Notes under the pieces: model-generated
The model's database searches: none
Seen by the model: the letters and a program-made list of their open reading frames with translations, nothing else
Told to the model about the DNA's origin: nothing
In this document: piece by piece, positions 16,701 to 25,737 of the stretch
How the letters are laid out: every line of letters begins with the position of its first letter
Numbering within the stretch: the stretch's first letter is position 1
Assembly (NCBI GenBank): GCA_020831775.1
Contig: JAFIFZ010000079.1
Span: forward strand, 1 to 64,000
DNA: 64,000 nucleotides
Origin: Phycisphaerales bacterium
GTDB lineage: Bacteria > Planctomycetota > Phycisphaerae > Phycisphaerales > UBA1924
Reading direction: 5' to 3'
Made by a program: the position numbers and the translations under genes

Positions 16701-18236
16701 TTCACCCCTTGCCGGCCAGGCGGGGGCCTGCAGCGCCGTGCGCACACCGGAGACAGCGTCGAGCGCCGTGCGTGTTTTCTGGATCGCCTCGGGCTCCCAG
16801 ACCTGCAAGGGAGGGTTGGTGCGCAAACGCTCCAGCCTCGGCGCCCCGCGCCCCGCGATCGCGGTCGGGCTGAGCTCGTCGGCCTGTTCGATCACCGGCA
16901 GCACGCGCCGGCTCAGATGCTCGTCCTGCCCGAGCAGGTCGCGGTCGACATCGCGCGAAAACGCGAGGAACCAGCGCTCGTAGGCGACACACAGCGCCTC
17001 CCACCTCGACGCGGCTGCCTCTGGAGGACCCGCCGTGGCGACCGAGGGTGTCTCTTCTGCGGGAGTGACCCTCGCCGAACGCGTCTCTTCCGCCGGTGGT
17101 TCGGCGCCGGTCTCTTGCTCTGCGGCCTGCCCGCCCCCGCCGGCGAGCAGCTTGACGATGGCGACGATCACGACCACCGCCAGCAGCACGCCGAGCACCA
17201 GCGTGCGCTTCGAGCTCCCGCCCTTGGCGTCCGCCCCGGACCTCATCCGCTCCAGCCCCGCGCCGAGACCGGAGACCGCCTCGCGGAAACCGGGGCGGTC
17301 CTCAGTCGGGTCCATCGCGCCGGGCTCGACCTTCCGCTTCAGCATCGCCCGCCCCGACTCGAGTTGCTTCTCGTCGATCGTGTAGGGCACCTCCGTCACC
17401 GGCGGGATCGTCGAGCTCGACGCGAGCATGCAGAGGAACTGCGGCTCGTCGGGCTCGCCCACCACCAGGTCCACCCACGGGTGCTCGACCGGCGCCACCG
17501 CCAGGATGGGCGCCCCCTTTGCCGTGTGCTCTGCGATGAACCGGGCCCAGAGCGCGACAGCGTCTTCCGGCGTCGCATCGGCCCTCGGCACGCGCAGGTG
17601 CTGGGGCCTGGCGTCGACGCTCTTGCCGCTCGTCGAGCCGCCCTTGGCCGGCATGAACCCCTTGAGCTCGCGCTGAACGATGTACAGCACACGGTCGAGC
17701 GACTCAGAACCATCGCCCAGCATGCCCGATTCAGCGATGCGCGGCGTCGCCGGCGCGAGCGCCTCAGCCGCGCCCGAAGCCAAACCCCGCAGCGACGAGA
17801 GCGTGCGCTCGACGGCGCTGCGCACTTCGTCGGCGGTCTTGACCGAATTGCAGTCGTGCTCGAGCGTCGCGAGGGCGGGCAGCCCGGTCTTGAGCACCCA
17901 CGAGAGCCCGGGCCCGCGCGACTGGGCGCAGACGATCATCGGGTAGGCCGACCGGCCCTTGCCGTCGGTGGAGGCCCAGAGCCTGCCGAAGAAGAGCGAG
18001 TTCCGCCTTCGCCAGAGGAAGACATGCCCGAACCCGCCGATGCGTCCGCCCTCGGGGAGGTTCTCCCACGAGCCGGCGTCGATGTTCCCGCCCACGCCCT
18101 GCACATAGAGCAGGCGCTTGAGCTCGGCGAGCTCCTCGGTCTCGATGCCGATGTCGTCGATGTGGTCGTTCCAGCCCGGGTGCTTGCCGAAGCACCCGAG
18201 GAAGACCGACGGACGATCTGACGCGTTCTTTGCCAT
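13791..18236 (-). CDS. tagF: TagF-type T6SS regulator fused through a membrane segment to an FGE/TagR-like domain
   Basis: This 1481-residue protein has unusual architecture. Residues ~8-270 match the TagF/ImpM family (CFGKHPGWNDH at 15-25, FLWRRR, later EHPWVDLVVGEP). A single transmembrane segment follows (~345-364, LVLGVLLAVVVIVAIV), then ~780 residues rich in Arg, Glu and Ala predicted as coiled coil. The C-terminus (~1165-1460) is a formylglycine-generating-enzyme fold (GCRLPAASEW, GNVAEWV, IGGSALSD, YSDVGFRL). Standard TagF proteins are only ~220-350 residues and soluble. No cysteine follows GNVAEW, so the FGE part is probably non-catalytic, as in TagR. The ATG has GGGGGAG close upstream. 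It is the last gene of the T6SS cluster, 87 nt after tssM. TagF is known to restrain T6SS assembly after translation; the direction of control here is inferred. Confidence 0.8.
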   Translation of the reverse strand: MAKNASDRPSVFLGCFGKHPGWNDHIDDIGIETEELAELKRLLYVQGVGGNIDAGSWENLPEGGRIGGFGHVFLWRRRNSLFFGRLWASTDGKGRSAYPMIVCAQSRGPGLSWVLKTGLPALATLEHDCNSVKTADEVRSAVERTLSSLRGLASGAAEALAPATPRIAESGMLGDGSESLDRVLYIVQRELKGFMPAKGGSTSGKSVDARPQHLRVPRADATPEDAVALWARFIAEHTAKGAPILAVAPVEHPWVDLVVGEPDEPQFLCMLASSSTIPPVTEVPYTIDEKQLESGRAMLKRKVEPGAMDPTEDRPGFREAVSGLGAGLERMRSGADAKGGSSKRTLVLGVLLAVVVIVAIVKLLAGGGGQAAEQETGAEPPAEETRSARVTPAEETPSVATAGPPEAAASRWEALCVAYERWFLAFSRDVDRDLLGQDEHLSRRVLPVIEQADELSPTAIAGRGAPRLERLRTNPPLQVWEPEAIQKTRTALDAVSGVRTALQAPAWPARGELEEAGARLLAMGWNAGADELRRVSSGVDFDSGERLATGVERVLNTGPSVETMLERLRLIEAVGGRARATGDPVLERFEMLARGPGRDGQGSLAEAEARLERAESLGVRLAAFLDDDWPRIDREALREGASGVYQRASAEGATPELFHDWLAAAQRDVHRLPEGSDPREGWGVQERIASLREQLGELVERHGQAAAELVAGAGDQLDEASDRAESIKQGPWRRATEREITSGVEEVEIALRSIDRGISDAGLRLSRDHSDYIRALRETASVSQIGSEAIDKAWKAWRDELLSEYERPEDRLRLADGADAAQDILRRIEQDASDKLSAFAPPETGGAVRAASLRRLLDSRRERLVERGVALASWSPGDGPTESFERLWTERLGREGRALDEIGRHLADAVAIDRHIESGLAIDAPLHDGRAIGDLRRAWEGDDLATDLRPAMEPLLDRLGRIDRIASMSDPSELSSVVSEEASLSVALAAWRRLDGASGWPLPEHLASEVQAQDRLRALAREIDDEASRARVLEELEAGAAARWAAAAGRASTPSAIREAMVRQDALGGRIDRLPFRARFNAQAVLLERELSSASDDEAALAALERFVDGIDGTRAVERLEGEDRQWLSGVIELASGGDVGPAIDFASLGPGVAGWGFEAEAEGRSVVYQHPDGQTELSFVGVSINGATVFVGLHEVSVGVFARAVGEPEAQAELRERWPAFAAAMDGGVSDRWQGPRSWAWDSERGIVPNRRWLSWDEAAGAAHPQGLDPGRPTDQSPMQMVSFEAASALAEAVGCRLPAASEWRVALEAFEDPSTAGEGGRAAWNIRDATWSRQLEHALARERQGLAAPWPDSGAFVARGVGQGGDARAWTDLDDGTLWFEPVDAERGGTLRHMVGNVAEWVATPGTGTGQGVIGGSALSDRSLAVDEAIGHPLARQQSYSDVGFRLVFGFEGEIGASVRRTAEQFLRTLPFLEPGGDS

Positions 18237-18256
18237 CAGCTCCCCCGGGGAAGGCT

Positions 18257-18297
18257 CCCCGACGCCTTGCGTCCGTCGGGGCCGATCCGTCGGCCCC
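18257..18297 (-). promoter_or_regulatory. Two overlapping hairpins between tssM and tagF
   Basis: Arms at 18278-18285/18290-18297 (8 bp, 4-nt loop) and at 18257-18264/18274-18281 (8 bp, 9-nt loop) share bases 18278-18281, so they cannot both form. No T tract follows on the minus strand. They could modulate readthrough or mRNA processing between tssM and the tagF fusion. Confidence 0.4.
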
Positions 18298-18323
18298 GTT
18301 CTATCAACAACCCCGACCGCCCG

Positions 18324-21300
18324 TCATCCCCCGAGGTTCACCGGCCAGCGATCCGCGTCCGGCCACGACGCCGGGCTGGGCATGCCGGTGCGCCGGAAGC
18401 GGAAGCCGATTTTGTACTCCAGCGTGCGCCCGTTGTCGTCGATCGAGACGGGCACGGCCCAGACGCCGTCGGTCCCCTCCACGCGGGAGGCCTTCCCGTC
18501 GAGCACCAGGCGCAACGCCGTCCAGCCGCGCGGGAAGGGGAAGTCGACCCGGGCGTTGCCCTGTGCTTCGGGGTCCTCGAACTTCCAGAGCGTCACGCGC
18601 ATCGGCGACTGGTCGTACACGCTGCTGCGCAGGTTCGCGTCGGCCCCGCGCCGCGTCGAACGCAGCCGGTCGCCGGGCCCCTGCCCGCCCTCGATGCGCA
18701 CAAGGCCGAAGGCGTTAGACGCCTCGCGCTGCTCGGACGAGATCTCCGGCGAGAGGATCACAAGCTCCCACTCGGGGAGCTGGGGCCGCTCACCGTCGCC
18801 GCGCAGCCAGCGCACCGCCGGCAGCACACGCTCGACAAAGAACCGGCGCTGCTCGGTCCGCATCACGCGGTCGCCCCGGAGGTCCTCCAGCAGGGCGTTG
18901 ATCCGTCGAAGGTCGACAAAGCCCTGCCCGTCGCCGATGGTTCGGCCCTCGCCCCCCTCTGCCGCGGCGGCCAGCAGGCTGACCAGGTCATCGTGGACTC
19001 TGAAGACGCCCTCGGGATCGAGGTCTTCGCCAGGCGCGCCCTTGCACACGGGGAAACGCCGGTGCTCGGTGGCGATCCGCCTCGCGTCGGCCCCGGCCTC
19101 TGCACGCGACGCTTCCGCCAGCACGCTCAGCGTGGTGTGGATCGCGTCCGACCAGTACCGCACGGGCGGCTCCTGCTCGTCGTACACCCCGTCTAAGTAG
19201 ATCGCTCTGAGCCTTGGCGGCGTCAGGGCGAGGATCTCGCGCCTCGCCAGGCTCATGTTGCCCGTGAGCTCCTGCCACGAGAGCATGCGGTCTGTCAGTG
19301 TGCGGACGAATGTCCGATCGCTGGAGTCCAACAGCTCCAGCAGCCGCCCCATCTCCTCGTACACCCCGCTTTCGCGCGAGCCCCAGAAGGGGCGCGCCGC
19401 CTCCAGCCCCGCGCGAACCTCCTTCGCCCCGATCACGAGCTGCGGGTTCACCCGTCCCGGCTGCATCGACCCGGCGAGGACCGTGAACATGTCCTCCCAG
19501 TTGCCCGGCTTTCGCGAGGGCTCCATCTCGCCGATCACTTCCGACGACCAGTAGCGCAGGTAGTCGTCGGCGTACGAACGCATGCGCGACAGCATCACCT
19601 CCGCACGCTCGCCTAGCCGCTCGGCGTCGAGCGGTGCGAGCCTGGAGCCGCCGGCGTTCTGCTCAGGGTCGAGCGTGCGCCGGATGCGGTCGGCGGCGCC
19701 GAAGAGTGACGCCGCGGCTCCCGGGTGGAACGAGGGGTTGAACTCGTCGCCGTCCATCGCCGAGAGCGGCAGACGGGGCTTGAGCACCGGGTCGAGCGAG
19801 CGTGATCGCGCCTCGACCAGCGCCCGCACGCCACCCTCGGCCCCGACGATCGAATCCATCGCGGCGCCGATCGCCTCGGCGGCGCGGCGGCGCTGGGACG
19901 CGTCGACCGCTTCCGACGCGACGCGGACGACCCGCTTCTTCGCCTCCGACGCCTCGTCGGCCGGGCCGCGGAGACGCACGATCCTCGCCGCGGCCTCCTC
20001 GCCCTCGCGGCGGACGCGGTCGAGCGCCGAGGCCAGGTCTTCGTATGAGGCCGACTCGCTCGCCCGGCCCAGCTCCTCGTCGGCCCGCTGGAGCATCGCA
20101 AAGCGCGCGGCGAACGGGCGTTCCTCCGCCCCCGCGCCGCGTCTGGTCCTGAGCAATTCTGCGCCCAGCTCTCGCAGTTCCGAGCCGAGCCCGCGCGTCG
20201 AGGCGCGGACCTCTTCTTCGAGTTTGGCCAGCGACGAGCGGAGTTCGGTCTCCAACTCCGCGAAGCGTTCGTTCTGCTCGTCGACGGCGCGGGCGCGAGC
20301 GACCTCCGCCTCCAGCCCGGCGAACTGCTCGCGCGCCAGGCCGAGCGTCTCGTCGCGGGCCTCGTCGAGCGCACCGGCGAGATCCTGCGGCGCGCCGGAC
20401 CCGAAGGTCGACTCGACCCTCGCCACGACAGCCGCCAGCGCGTCGTGCGCGGCCTTCACCTGGGCGAACTCTTCCGACCACGCCTCGCGCTCAGCGCCGA
20501 AGCGGTCGGTCGTGCCCACCTCGGGGAACTGCACGCGTGAGAGCAGTTCCCGCTCTCGCTCTGCGTAGCGCCCCATCGCCTCGCGCAGCTCGCCCAGGAG
20601 CCCGAGCTTGCCCCCCCCGCCGGCGCCCTCACCAGACCAGTGCGAACCGAACGAGCGCACGGCCGATGTGATGGTGTGATCTGGATCGACGAGCGAAGGG
20701 GGCGGCCAGGCCATCGCGCCCCCGTCGGCGGCGTAGGTCCAGTCGATCACCTCCTGCAGGCGTTCGATCTCCGCGGCGGTCTCGGGCTCGAAGCCGACCT
20801 CTCGCCCGTCCGAGTCCTTCTCAGAGAGCACATAGCGGGCGACGGGCACGATCTCGAAGACGCGTCCTTCCTCGTTGCGGGCGCCGGCATCGAGGCGGAG
20901 GAGCTGCGCCAGCGCGGCCGAGGCGTCGCGCCCCCACGCCTGTTCGCGTGAGAGCTTGTCGCGGGCGGCGTTCACCAGCGGCTCGAGCGCGACACGGCGC
21001 AGGACCGCATCGTGCGCCTCACGCTGGCGGTCGAACGGGTTGCCACCCGAGACCGCGGCGACGGGGCGGAAGACCGCCGGCGTGGAGCGGTCCGCCCGCG
21101 CCTGCTCCATCGTTCGGATCGGAAGGGTGACGAGCTTTTCAGTGCGCCCCGCGGCCTGCACGGAGGTCGCGCCCTGGTACTTGTACTCGCCGAGCTCTTC
21201 GTACAGCAGCGCCTGATCCTCGGGCGAGTTTTCGTCGCTGAAGGTCGCGACATCGCCCCAGAAGCGGCTGGGCTCGCCCATCGCGCCCGAGTAGCTCCGC

Positions 21301-22691
21301 CCGCTCAGCCAGGTGATCCCGATGAGGGCGATCGTGGCGAAGACGCCGGCGCCAGCGACGGCGTAACGCCGGTTGCGCTGCTGCTTGCGCGCGTTGGTCG
21401 CAGCGGTGACCAGCCCCTTCTCGCGGAAGACCTTGTTCATGAACAGGTCGCGCAGGAAGAGCGAGGTGTTGCGCGAGAAGCCGGCCCCCTCGGGCAGGCT
21501 CTTGACATCCACGCCGAGCGCCTCGGCCAGCTCCGCGTCCAGCTCCGCGCCCTTCTGCATCGAGCTGGTGAAGTAGATCCCGCGCAGGAAGAGCGGCTTG
21601 GTCGACCACTCGCCGGCGACGAAGACCGTCTCCATGTAGAGCTTCAGACGCGAGGAGATCTTCAGGATGCTGTCGGGGAAGGAGTAGAGCGCGTCGACCT
21701 GGTCGATGCGGCGCCCGCCCAACTCGTCGTCGGTGTTCACCGGATCCATCAGCAGCGACATGCGCCGCTCGCGCAGGCGATCGGCGACCTCGCGCAGGTG
21801 CTGCTCGACCTGCTCGGGCCGGAATGGGGCGTCGAGGTCGGCGGGGTTGGACCAGCCGAGGATCTGCTGCTGGAGGCTGGGGTCGTCGAGATCGGCGAAA
21901 AACTCGCGGAACCCGTTGATCAGGTCGCACTTGGTGATGACGACGAACGCGGGGAAGCGGACGCCGAGTGAGCGCTGAATGCCGTCGAGCTGCTCGGCGA
22001 TCTTGCCCGCCTTGTGCATGATGTCGTCGGACGAGTCGGCGATGAGGCTGTCGGCGGGGATGACCAGGAGCAGCCCGTTGATCGGGCAGTTGGGCCTGGC
22101 GGTCCGCATGAGCTTGAGGAACTCTTTCCACTCGCTGCTCTTGCCCGCCTCGACCTCCTCGAACATGAGCCGCCCGGCGGTGTCGAGCACGACGGCGTGG
22201 TTGGTGAACCACCAGTTCATGTTCAGCGTGCCGCCGGCGCCCTGGAGCTGGTCCTGCAGGCCGGGGGGGAAGCTGACCTTGCAGTGGCGGATCGCCTCGG
22301 TCTTGCCCGAGCCGGGCTCGCCCACGAGGAGGTACCACGGCATCGAGTAGAGGTCCTTGCCGTGCTCCTTGAAGGTCGAGACGCCTTCCTCGAATTTTCT
22401 GCGCAGATCGTCGAGTCGCGCTCGGCGCGTCGCGTCGGTGACGCCCTGGGGCGTGGCGCCGCTGTTTTCTGCGAGCTGGCGTTCGAACGGCTTGGCCCGG
22501 CCCTTGTCGCGCCACTTCAGGAAAGCGCGGTACAGCAGCAGCACGAGCCCGGAGAGGGCGATCGCGAGGATCAGCAGCCAGAAATACTCGCGGGGCACCA
22601 CCATGAACAGCGAAGCCATCACGCCCGCCCCGCCAGCGACCGCCAGGCCCGCTTTGGCCGGCGCCGGAAGATTCATGAAGCTCTGAAGCAT
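18324..22691 (-). CDS. tssM: T6SS inner-membrane core protein TssM (IcmF)
   Basis: This 1455-residue protein anchors the T6SS membrane complex with TssL and TssJ. Two hydrophobic segments (~15-33 and ~37-55) precede a cytoplasmic NTPase-like domain with Walker A GEPGSGKT at 124-131. A third membrane segment lies near residues 437-460, followed by a long periplasmic part that is helical and then beta-rich at the C-terminus (DDNGRTLEYKIGFRFRRTG). This order is the standard IcmF layout, and the length is a little above the usual 1100-1300. The start MLQSFMNLP has GAGAGGACGGAG just upstream. It begins 26 nt after the tssL stop on the same strand, so co-translation in one operon is likely. Confidence 0.93.
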   Translation of the reverse strand: MLQSFMNLPAPAKAGLAVAGGAGVMASLFMVVPREYFWLLILAIALSGLVLLLYRAFLKWRDKGRAKPFERQLAENSGATPQGVTDATRRARLDDLRRKFEEGVSTFKEHGKDLYSMPWYLLVGEPGSGKTEAIRHCKVSFPPGLQDQLQGAGGTLNMNWWFTNHAVVLDTAGRLMFEEVEAGKSSEWKEFLKLMRTARPNCPINGLLLVIPADSLIADSSDDIMHKAGKIAEQLDGIQRSLGVRFPAFVVITKCDLINGFREFFADLDDPSLQQQILGWSNPADLDAPFRPEQVEQHLREVADRLRERRMSLLMDPVNTDDELGGRRIDQVDALYSFPDSILKISSRLKLYMETVFVAGEWSTKPLFLRGIYFTSSMQKGAELDAELAEALGVDVKSLPEGAGFSRNTSLFLRDLFMNKVFREKGLVTAATNARKQQRNRRYAVAGAGVFATIALIGITWLSGRSYSGAMGEPSRFWGDVATFSDENSPEDQALLYEELGEYKYQGATSVQAAGRTEKLVTLPIRTMEQARADRSTPAVFRPVAAVSGGNPFDRQREAHDAVLRRVALEPLVNAARDKLSREQAWGRDASAALAQLLRLDAGARNEEGRVFEIVPVARYVLSEKDSDGREVGFEPETAAEIERLQEVIDWTYAADGGAMAWPPPSLVDPDHTITSAVRSFGSHWSGEGAGGGGKLGLLGELREAMGRYAERERELLSRVQFPEVGTTDRFGAEREAWSEEFAQVKAAHDALAAVVARVESTFGSGAPQDLAGALDEARDETLGLAREQFAGLEAEVARARAVDEQNERFAELETELRSSLAKLEEEVRASTRGLGSELRELGAELLRTRRGAGAEERPFAARFAMLQRADEELGRASESASYEDLASALDRVRREGEEAAARIVRLRGPADEASEAKKRVVRVASEAVDASQRRRAAEAIGAAMDSIVGAEGGVRALVEARSRSLDPVLKPRLPLSAMDGDEFNPSFHPGAAASLFGAADRIRRTLDPEQNAGGSRLAPLDAERLGERAEVMLSRMRSYADDYLRYWSSEVIGEMEPSRKPGNWEDMFTVLAGSMQPGRVNPQLVIGAKEVRAGLEAARPFWGSRESGVYEEMGRLLELLDSSDRTFVRTLTDRMLSWQELTGNMSLARREILALTPPRLRAIYLDGVYDEQEPPVRYWSDAIHTTLSVLAEASRAEAGADARRIATEHRRFPVCKGAPGEDLDPEGVFRVHDDLVSLLAAAAEGGEGRTIGDGQGFVDLRRINALLEDLRGDRVMRTEQRRFFVERVLPAVRWLRGDGERPQLPEWELVILSPEISSEQREASNAFGLVRIEGGQGPGDRLRSTRRGADANLRSSVYDQSPMRVTLWKFEDPEAQGNARVDFPFPRGWTALRLVLDGKASRVEGTDGVWAVPVSIDDNGRTLEYKIGFRFRRTGMPSPASWPDADRWPVNLGG

Positions 22692-22717
22692 TCGCTCCGT
22701 CCTCTCCGGGAAAGGGG

Positions 22718-23383
22718 TCAGTCGGTGATCGTGTCCAGCGAAGCGCGCATGTCGCGCGAGCCGTCGAGGTACAGGTACGACCCGCCGGCGATCAGCACCA
22801 CCACCAGCACCACCAGCACCAGCACGATGCCCATCAGGCTCCGCCCCGGGGGCTGGATCAGGTCGCTGGTGTCGACATGCTCGTACGACTCCGGGCAGAT
22901 CTTGCCCGCCTCGGCGTTGCGGGCGCCAGGGCGGATCCTCGCCGACATCTCGAGCATCTTTTTGCGCAGGAACTCGGGCTGGCCGGTGTAGAACCCCGTG
23001 AACCCGAGCCCGACCATGACATAGAAGACTTCGAGGCGTTCCTTGGCCGCGGCGCTCTGGTCGGCCAGCGTCTCTTCGAGCTCGTCCCAGAAGGCCTCGT
23101 CGCCGCCGAAGAGGTTCTCGTCGGCCGCCATCTCGTTCCAGTCGCGGGCGAACTCCAGCTCACTCTCTTTGATCATGAAGTCGACGAAGTAGATCAGCGG
23201 GATCCGGATCTTCTCGTACTGCTCGCCCAGCCCGGCCGAGGCGGCGCGGGAGGCGATCTCCTTGAAGAGCTGCTCGACCTCCCCGCGGACCTGGTGCACC
23301 TCCAGGCTCACGCCCTTCCGCGCCGAGCGGTTCAGCCGGCAGATGTACTGGAGCAGGGGCTCGCACGCCTCGAGCAGGTTCAT
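22718..23383 (-). CDS. tssL: T6SS inner-membrane protein TssL (DotU/ImpK)
   Basis: This 221-residue DotU-family protein has an N-terminal cytoplasmic helical domain (MNLLEACEPLLQYICRLN, YFVDFMIKESELEF, and FYVMVGLGFTGFY in the conserved core). A single C-terminal transmembrane helix (~185-206) ends in a very short periplasmic tail. The tail lacks a peptidoglycan-binding OmpA-like extension. The ATG is preceded by GGAG at about 9 nt. It sits 19 nt after tssK and 26 nt before tssM, the usual K-L-M order. It connects the membrane complex to the cytoplasmic baseplate. Confidence 0.92.
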   Translation of the reverse strand: MNLLEACEPLLQYICRLNRSARKGVSLEVHQVRGEVEQLFKEIASRAASAGLGEQYEKIRIPLIYFVDFMIKESELEFARDWNEMAADENLFGGDEAFWDELEETLADQSAAAKERLEVFYVMVGLGFTGFYTGQPEFLRKKMLEMSARIRPGARNAEAGKICPESYEHVDTSDLIQPPGRSLMGIVLVLVVLVVVLIAGGSYLYLDGSRDMRASLDTITD

Positions 23384-23402
23384 ACGGGTTCACTCCGCCA
23401 GT

Positions 23403-24770
23403 TCAATTCGGCACCGTCATATAGATCGCCACGCTCTCGAAACGCCCCTGGTCGGACCCCGGGAACTTCAGGGCCACCTGCTTCTCCTGCATGATGCGGT
23501 CCCAGGCCCGCTGGCTCTGTGCCCGCTCGATGCGGAAGTAGTTCAGCCCGACCGGGGAGGGGAGCTGCGCCGGGGCGTGGCGCACTTCTTTGAGTCTGAC
23601 GCCGTAGAGCCGCGTATTGGCCAGGCTTTTGGGGATCAGCTTGAACTCGTTGGGGTTCTCCACCAGCTCGGCGAGCTGTCGGGGGTCTTCGTTGGTCTTG
23701 ACGCCCAGGAAGTACTCGTTGGGTCGCGTCGCGTGTTCGTCGGTCAGGTCGCAGACGAGCAGGTCGCCCTCCTTGCGCATCTGGACCATCAGGTAGGAGC
23801 CCTTGTCCTGCACCTTCAGGAAGGTTCGGATCTTGGCCGTCAGGTCGAGGAAGGCGGGCGCGGGGTTGTCGTGGTCGTAGGCGGGGACCTCCCACGGGTC
23901 CTTGTCTGGAAAGAGCGCCGCCAGCCCGCTGAGGCAGTCACGCATCTCTAGATAGACCTCGAAGGGGCTGACCGCGCGCGAGGCCTGCACTAAAGCCGGC
24001 AGCCTCGCCGCCGCACGGTTCAGCGTCAGCAGCTTGAGCATCGACTGGATCTGGATGCCCTTCATCGTCTCGACATTGAAGCCGCCCCGGGTCATCTGGT
24101 TGACCAGCTCGCGCCGGGTCGCCTCGATCTGGTTGCCCAGCTCGAGCACCTCCTGCCGCAGCCGGCCCGAGCCCTCCAGCACTAGGCAGGCGGGCACAAA
24201 CTCGGGGTCCATGCGGGGCACGCCCGAGTCCTCCCCCGTCGCGTGGGCGACGCGCAGCAGGGGCAGCACCTCCATGTCCGTCCGGTCGTCGCGGTCGAGC
24301 ATCAGGCGGGCGTTGAGCTTGCGGTACATCACCGGCTGGGCGTTCTCGCCCGTGTTCTCGTCGGCCTCGTCGCGCTCGAAGACGCGGTACATCCTTTTGG
24401 TCCGCCAGTCGGCGTTCTCGCCCAGCTCGATCGCGTTCGCCCTGCCCGGGTAGTGAAGCGGGACGCCCAGCGAGACGGTGAACGGCCTCGTGCTCGCGTT
24501 GAACTCCTCCTCGATGTCCAGCGCCGGCAGGTCCGCCGCATTGGGGTAGTCCAGCACCACCCCAGAGGGCATGACCACCAGCAGGCGGTCGAAGCGGACC
24601 CGCATGTTGTCCAGCCCGTCGCGGGAGAGCTTCGCCTCCGCCACCCCGTACGGGTACGGCCGCGCCAGCGCACGGTCCAGCGACGCGCGGTCGATGGACG
24701 ACCGCTGCATCGCCTGGAGGTGGTGCGGCTGAAGAAACAGCCCTTCGTGCCAGTGGACCTGCGCCGTCAT
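23403..24770 (-). CDS. tssK: T6SS baseplate-membrane connector TssK (ImpJ/VasE)
   Basis: This 455-residue protein has the hallmark TssK opening MTAQVHWHEGLFLQPHHLQ and the normal family length (~445). The central region carries the family pattern around ATRRELVNQM and ESMLKLLTLNR-like helices; the C-terminal head domain ends VAIYMTVPN. TssK trimers link the baseplate to TssL and TssM. It lies 46 nt after the TagH-like gene and 19 nt before tssL on the same strand. Confidence 0.93.
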   Translation of the reverse strand: MTAQVHWHEGLFLQPHHLQAMQRSSIDRASLDRALARPYPYGVAEAKLSRDGLDNMRVRFDRLLVVMPSGVVLDYPNAADLPALDIEEEFNASTRPFTVSLGVPLHYPGRANAIELGENADWRTKRMYRVFERDEADENTGENAQPVMYRKLNARLMLDRDDRTDMEVLPLLRVAHATGEDSGVPRMDPEFVPACLVLEGSGRLRQEVLELGNQIEATRRELVNQMTRGGFNVETMKGIQIQSMLKLLTLNRAAARLPALVQASRAVSPFEVYLEMRDCLSGLAALFPDKDPWEVPAYDHDNPAPAFLDLTAKIRTFLKVQDKGSYLMVQMRKEGDLLVCDLTDEHATRPNEYFLGVKTNEDPRQLAELVENPNEFKLIPKSLANTRLYGVRLKEVRHAPAQLPSPVGLNYFRIERAQSQRAWDRIMQEKQVALKFPGSDQGRFESVAIYMTVPN

Positions 24771-24816
24771 GCCTGCCTGCTTCCCCGTCGGGCGCCGCGC
24801 CCGCTCGACTGTGAAC

Positions 24817-25737
24817 CTACCGCGCCCGGCCGATCAACGCCATGATCGAATCCGACAACGCCTCACGCACCTCTTTCTCAAACACCGGCTGGTCGAGGAT
24901 CGCCGCCAGCTCGCGGTACTTCCGCCAGTAGGCGACCTCCCACGACTCCCACGCCTTCTTGCCCTCGTCCTTGGCCGCCGCCATCACCCCCTCGGGCGCC
25001 AGCGTCTGCACCCGGTTGTGCACCAGGTTCGCCGTCCCGCTCATCGCCCCGATGATGCCGACAGTCAGCTGGCGGAGGCGTTCGAGATCCTGGCGGACCT
25101 CGTTGAGCGACACCTCCCCGCTCCCCCCGCTGAACCGGCCGATCGTCGTGCCGAGCGGGGTGCCCCGTTTGAGGGGTGAGCGGGGCGAGATCTCCTGCCA
25201 CGCCCGCCAGACCAATTTCTCCACGCTGGTGACAAACTCCGCCATCGCCCCCGAGAGCTCCAGCAGGCGACCCGGGTCGATGTGCTCGCTCCCGTCGGGC
25301 GCGGCCTTGCGGAACCTTTTGACCGCGTCCGCCGGCCAATCCCCCGGCCCCCCCGAGACCATCCCCGCCTCGATCAGCTTCCGACGGATCGCCTCTTTCT
25401 GCTCCTCGTCCATGTGGTCGAGCATCCCCAGCAGCTTGTCGAGCAGCCAGGACGGGTCGTTCAGCTCCCGCTGGTCGGCCTGCGATCTGGCAGGGCTGGC
25501 GGCGGCCGGCGCCGAGGCCATCGAGCCGTCCCCCTCCCAGGACGGAAACCTCGACGAGAGCCTGCGGAGAAACTCGTCGCGGTCGCCCGGGGCGAGTTCG
25601 CCGAGCTGACGCTCGACCTCGTCGGTCAGGGCCTCCTCGCGGAGGGCTGCGTCGGCGTCGGCGAGGTCCGTCTGTACCGCCCGCAGACGGTTGGCGGCTT
25701 CCTCGACTCGGGCCTGAAGATCCGGATGGCCGCTCAC
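24817..25737 (-). CDS. T6SS accessory protein resembling the C-terminal domain of TagH/Fha, without an FHA domain
   Basis: I place the start at GTG 25737, which has a perfect GGAGG 10 nt upstream. An ATG 42 nt further upstream has no ribosome site. The 306-residue product is helical. Residues ~1-110 are acidic and poorly conserved. From ~150 onward it resembles the domain that follows FHA in T6SS TagH proteins: a LLELSGAMAEFVTSVEKLVW helix, a basic linker with GTPLGTTI, then LERLRQLTVGIIGAM and a terminal AYWRKYRELAAILDQ segment. No FHA motif (GR..S...H) is visible. It is the first gene of the tssK-tssL-tssM run. If the similarity holds, it acts in the post-translational control or scaffold branch of the T6SS. 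The family assignment is from pattern memory and moderate. Confidence 0.55.
   Translation of the reverse strand: MSGHPDLQARVEEAANRLRAVQTDLADADAALREEALTDEVERQLGELAPGDRDEFLRRLSSRFPSWEGDGSMASAPAAASPARSQADQRELNDPSWLLDKLLGMLDHMDEEQKEAIRRKLIEAGMVSGGPGDWPADAVKRFRKAAPDGSEHIDPGRLLELSGAMAEFVTSVEKLVWRAWQEISPRSPLKRGTPLGTTIGRFSGGSGEVSLNEVRQDLERLRQLTVGIIGAMSGTANLVHNRVQTLAPEGVMAAAKDEGKKAWESWEVAYWRKYRELAAILDQPVFEKEVREALSDSIMALIGRAR

Noticed and set aside
13791-18236. Catalytic formylglycine-generating enzyme
   Set aside because: The cysteines expected after the GNV-EW motif are absent, and the domain sits at the end of a membrane T6SS regulator.
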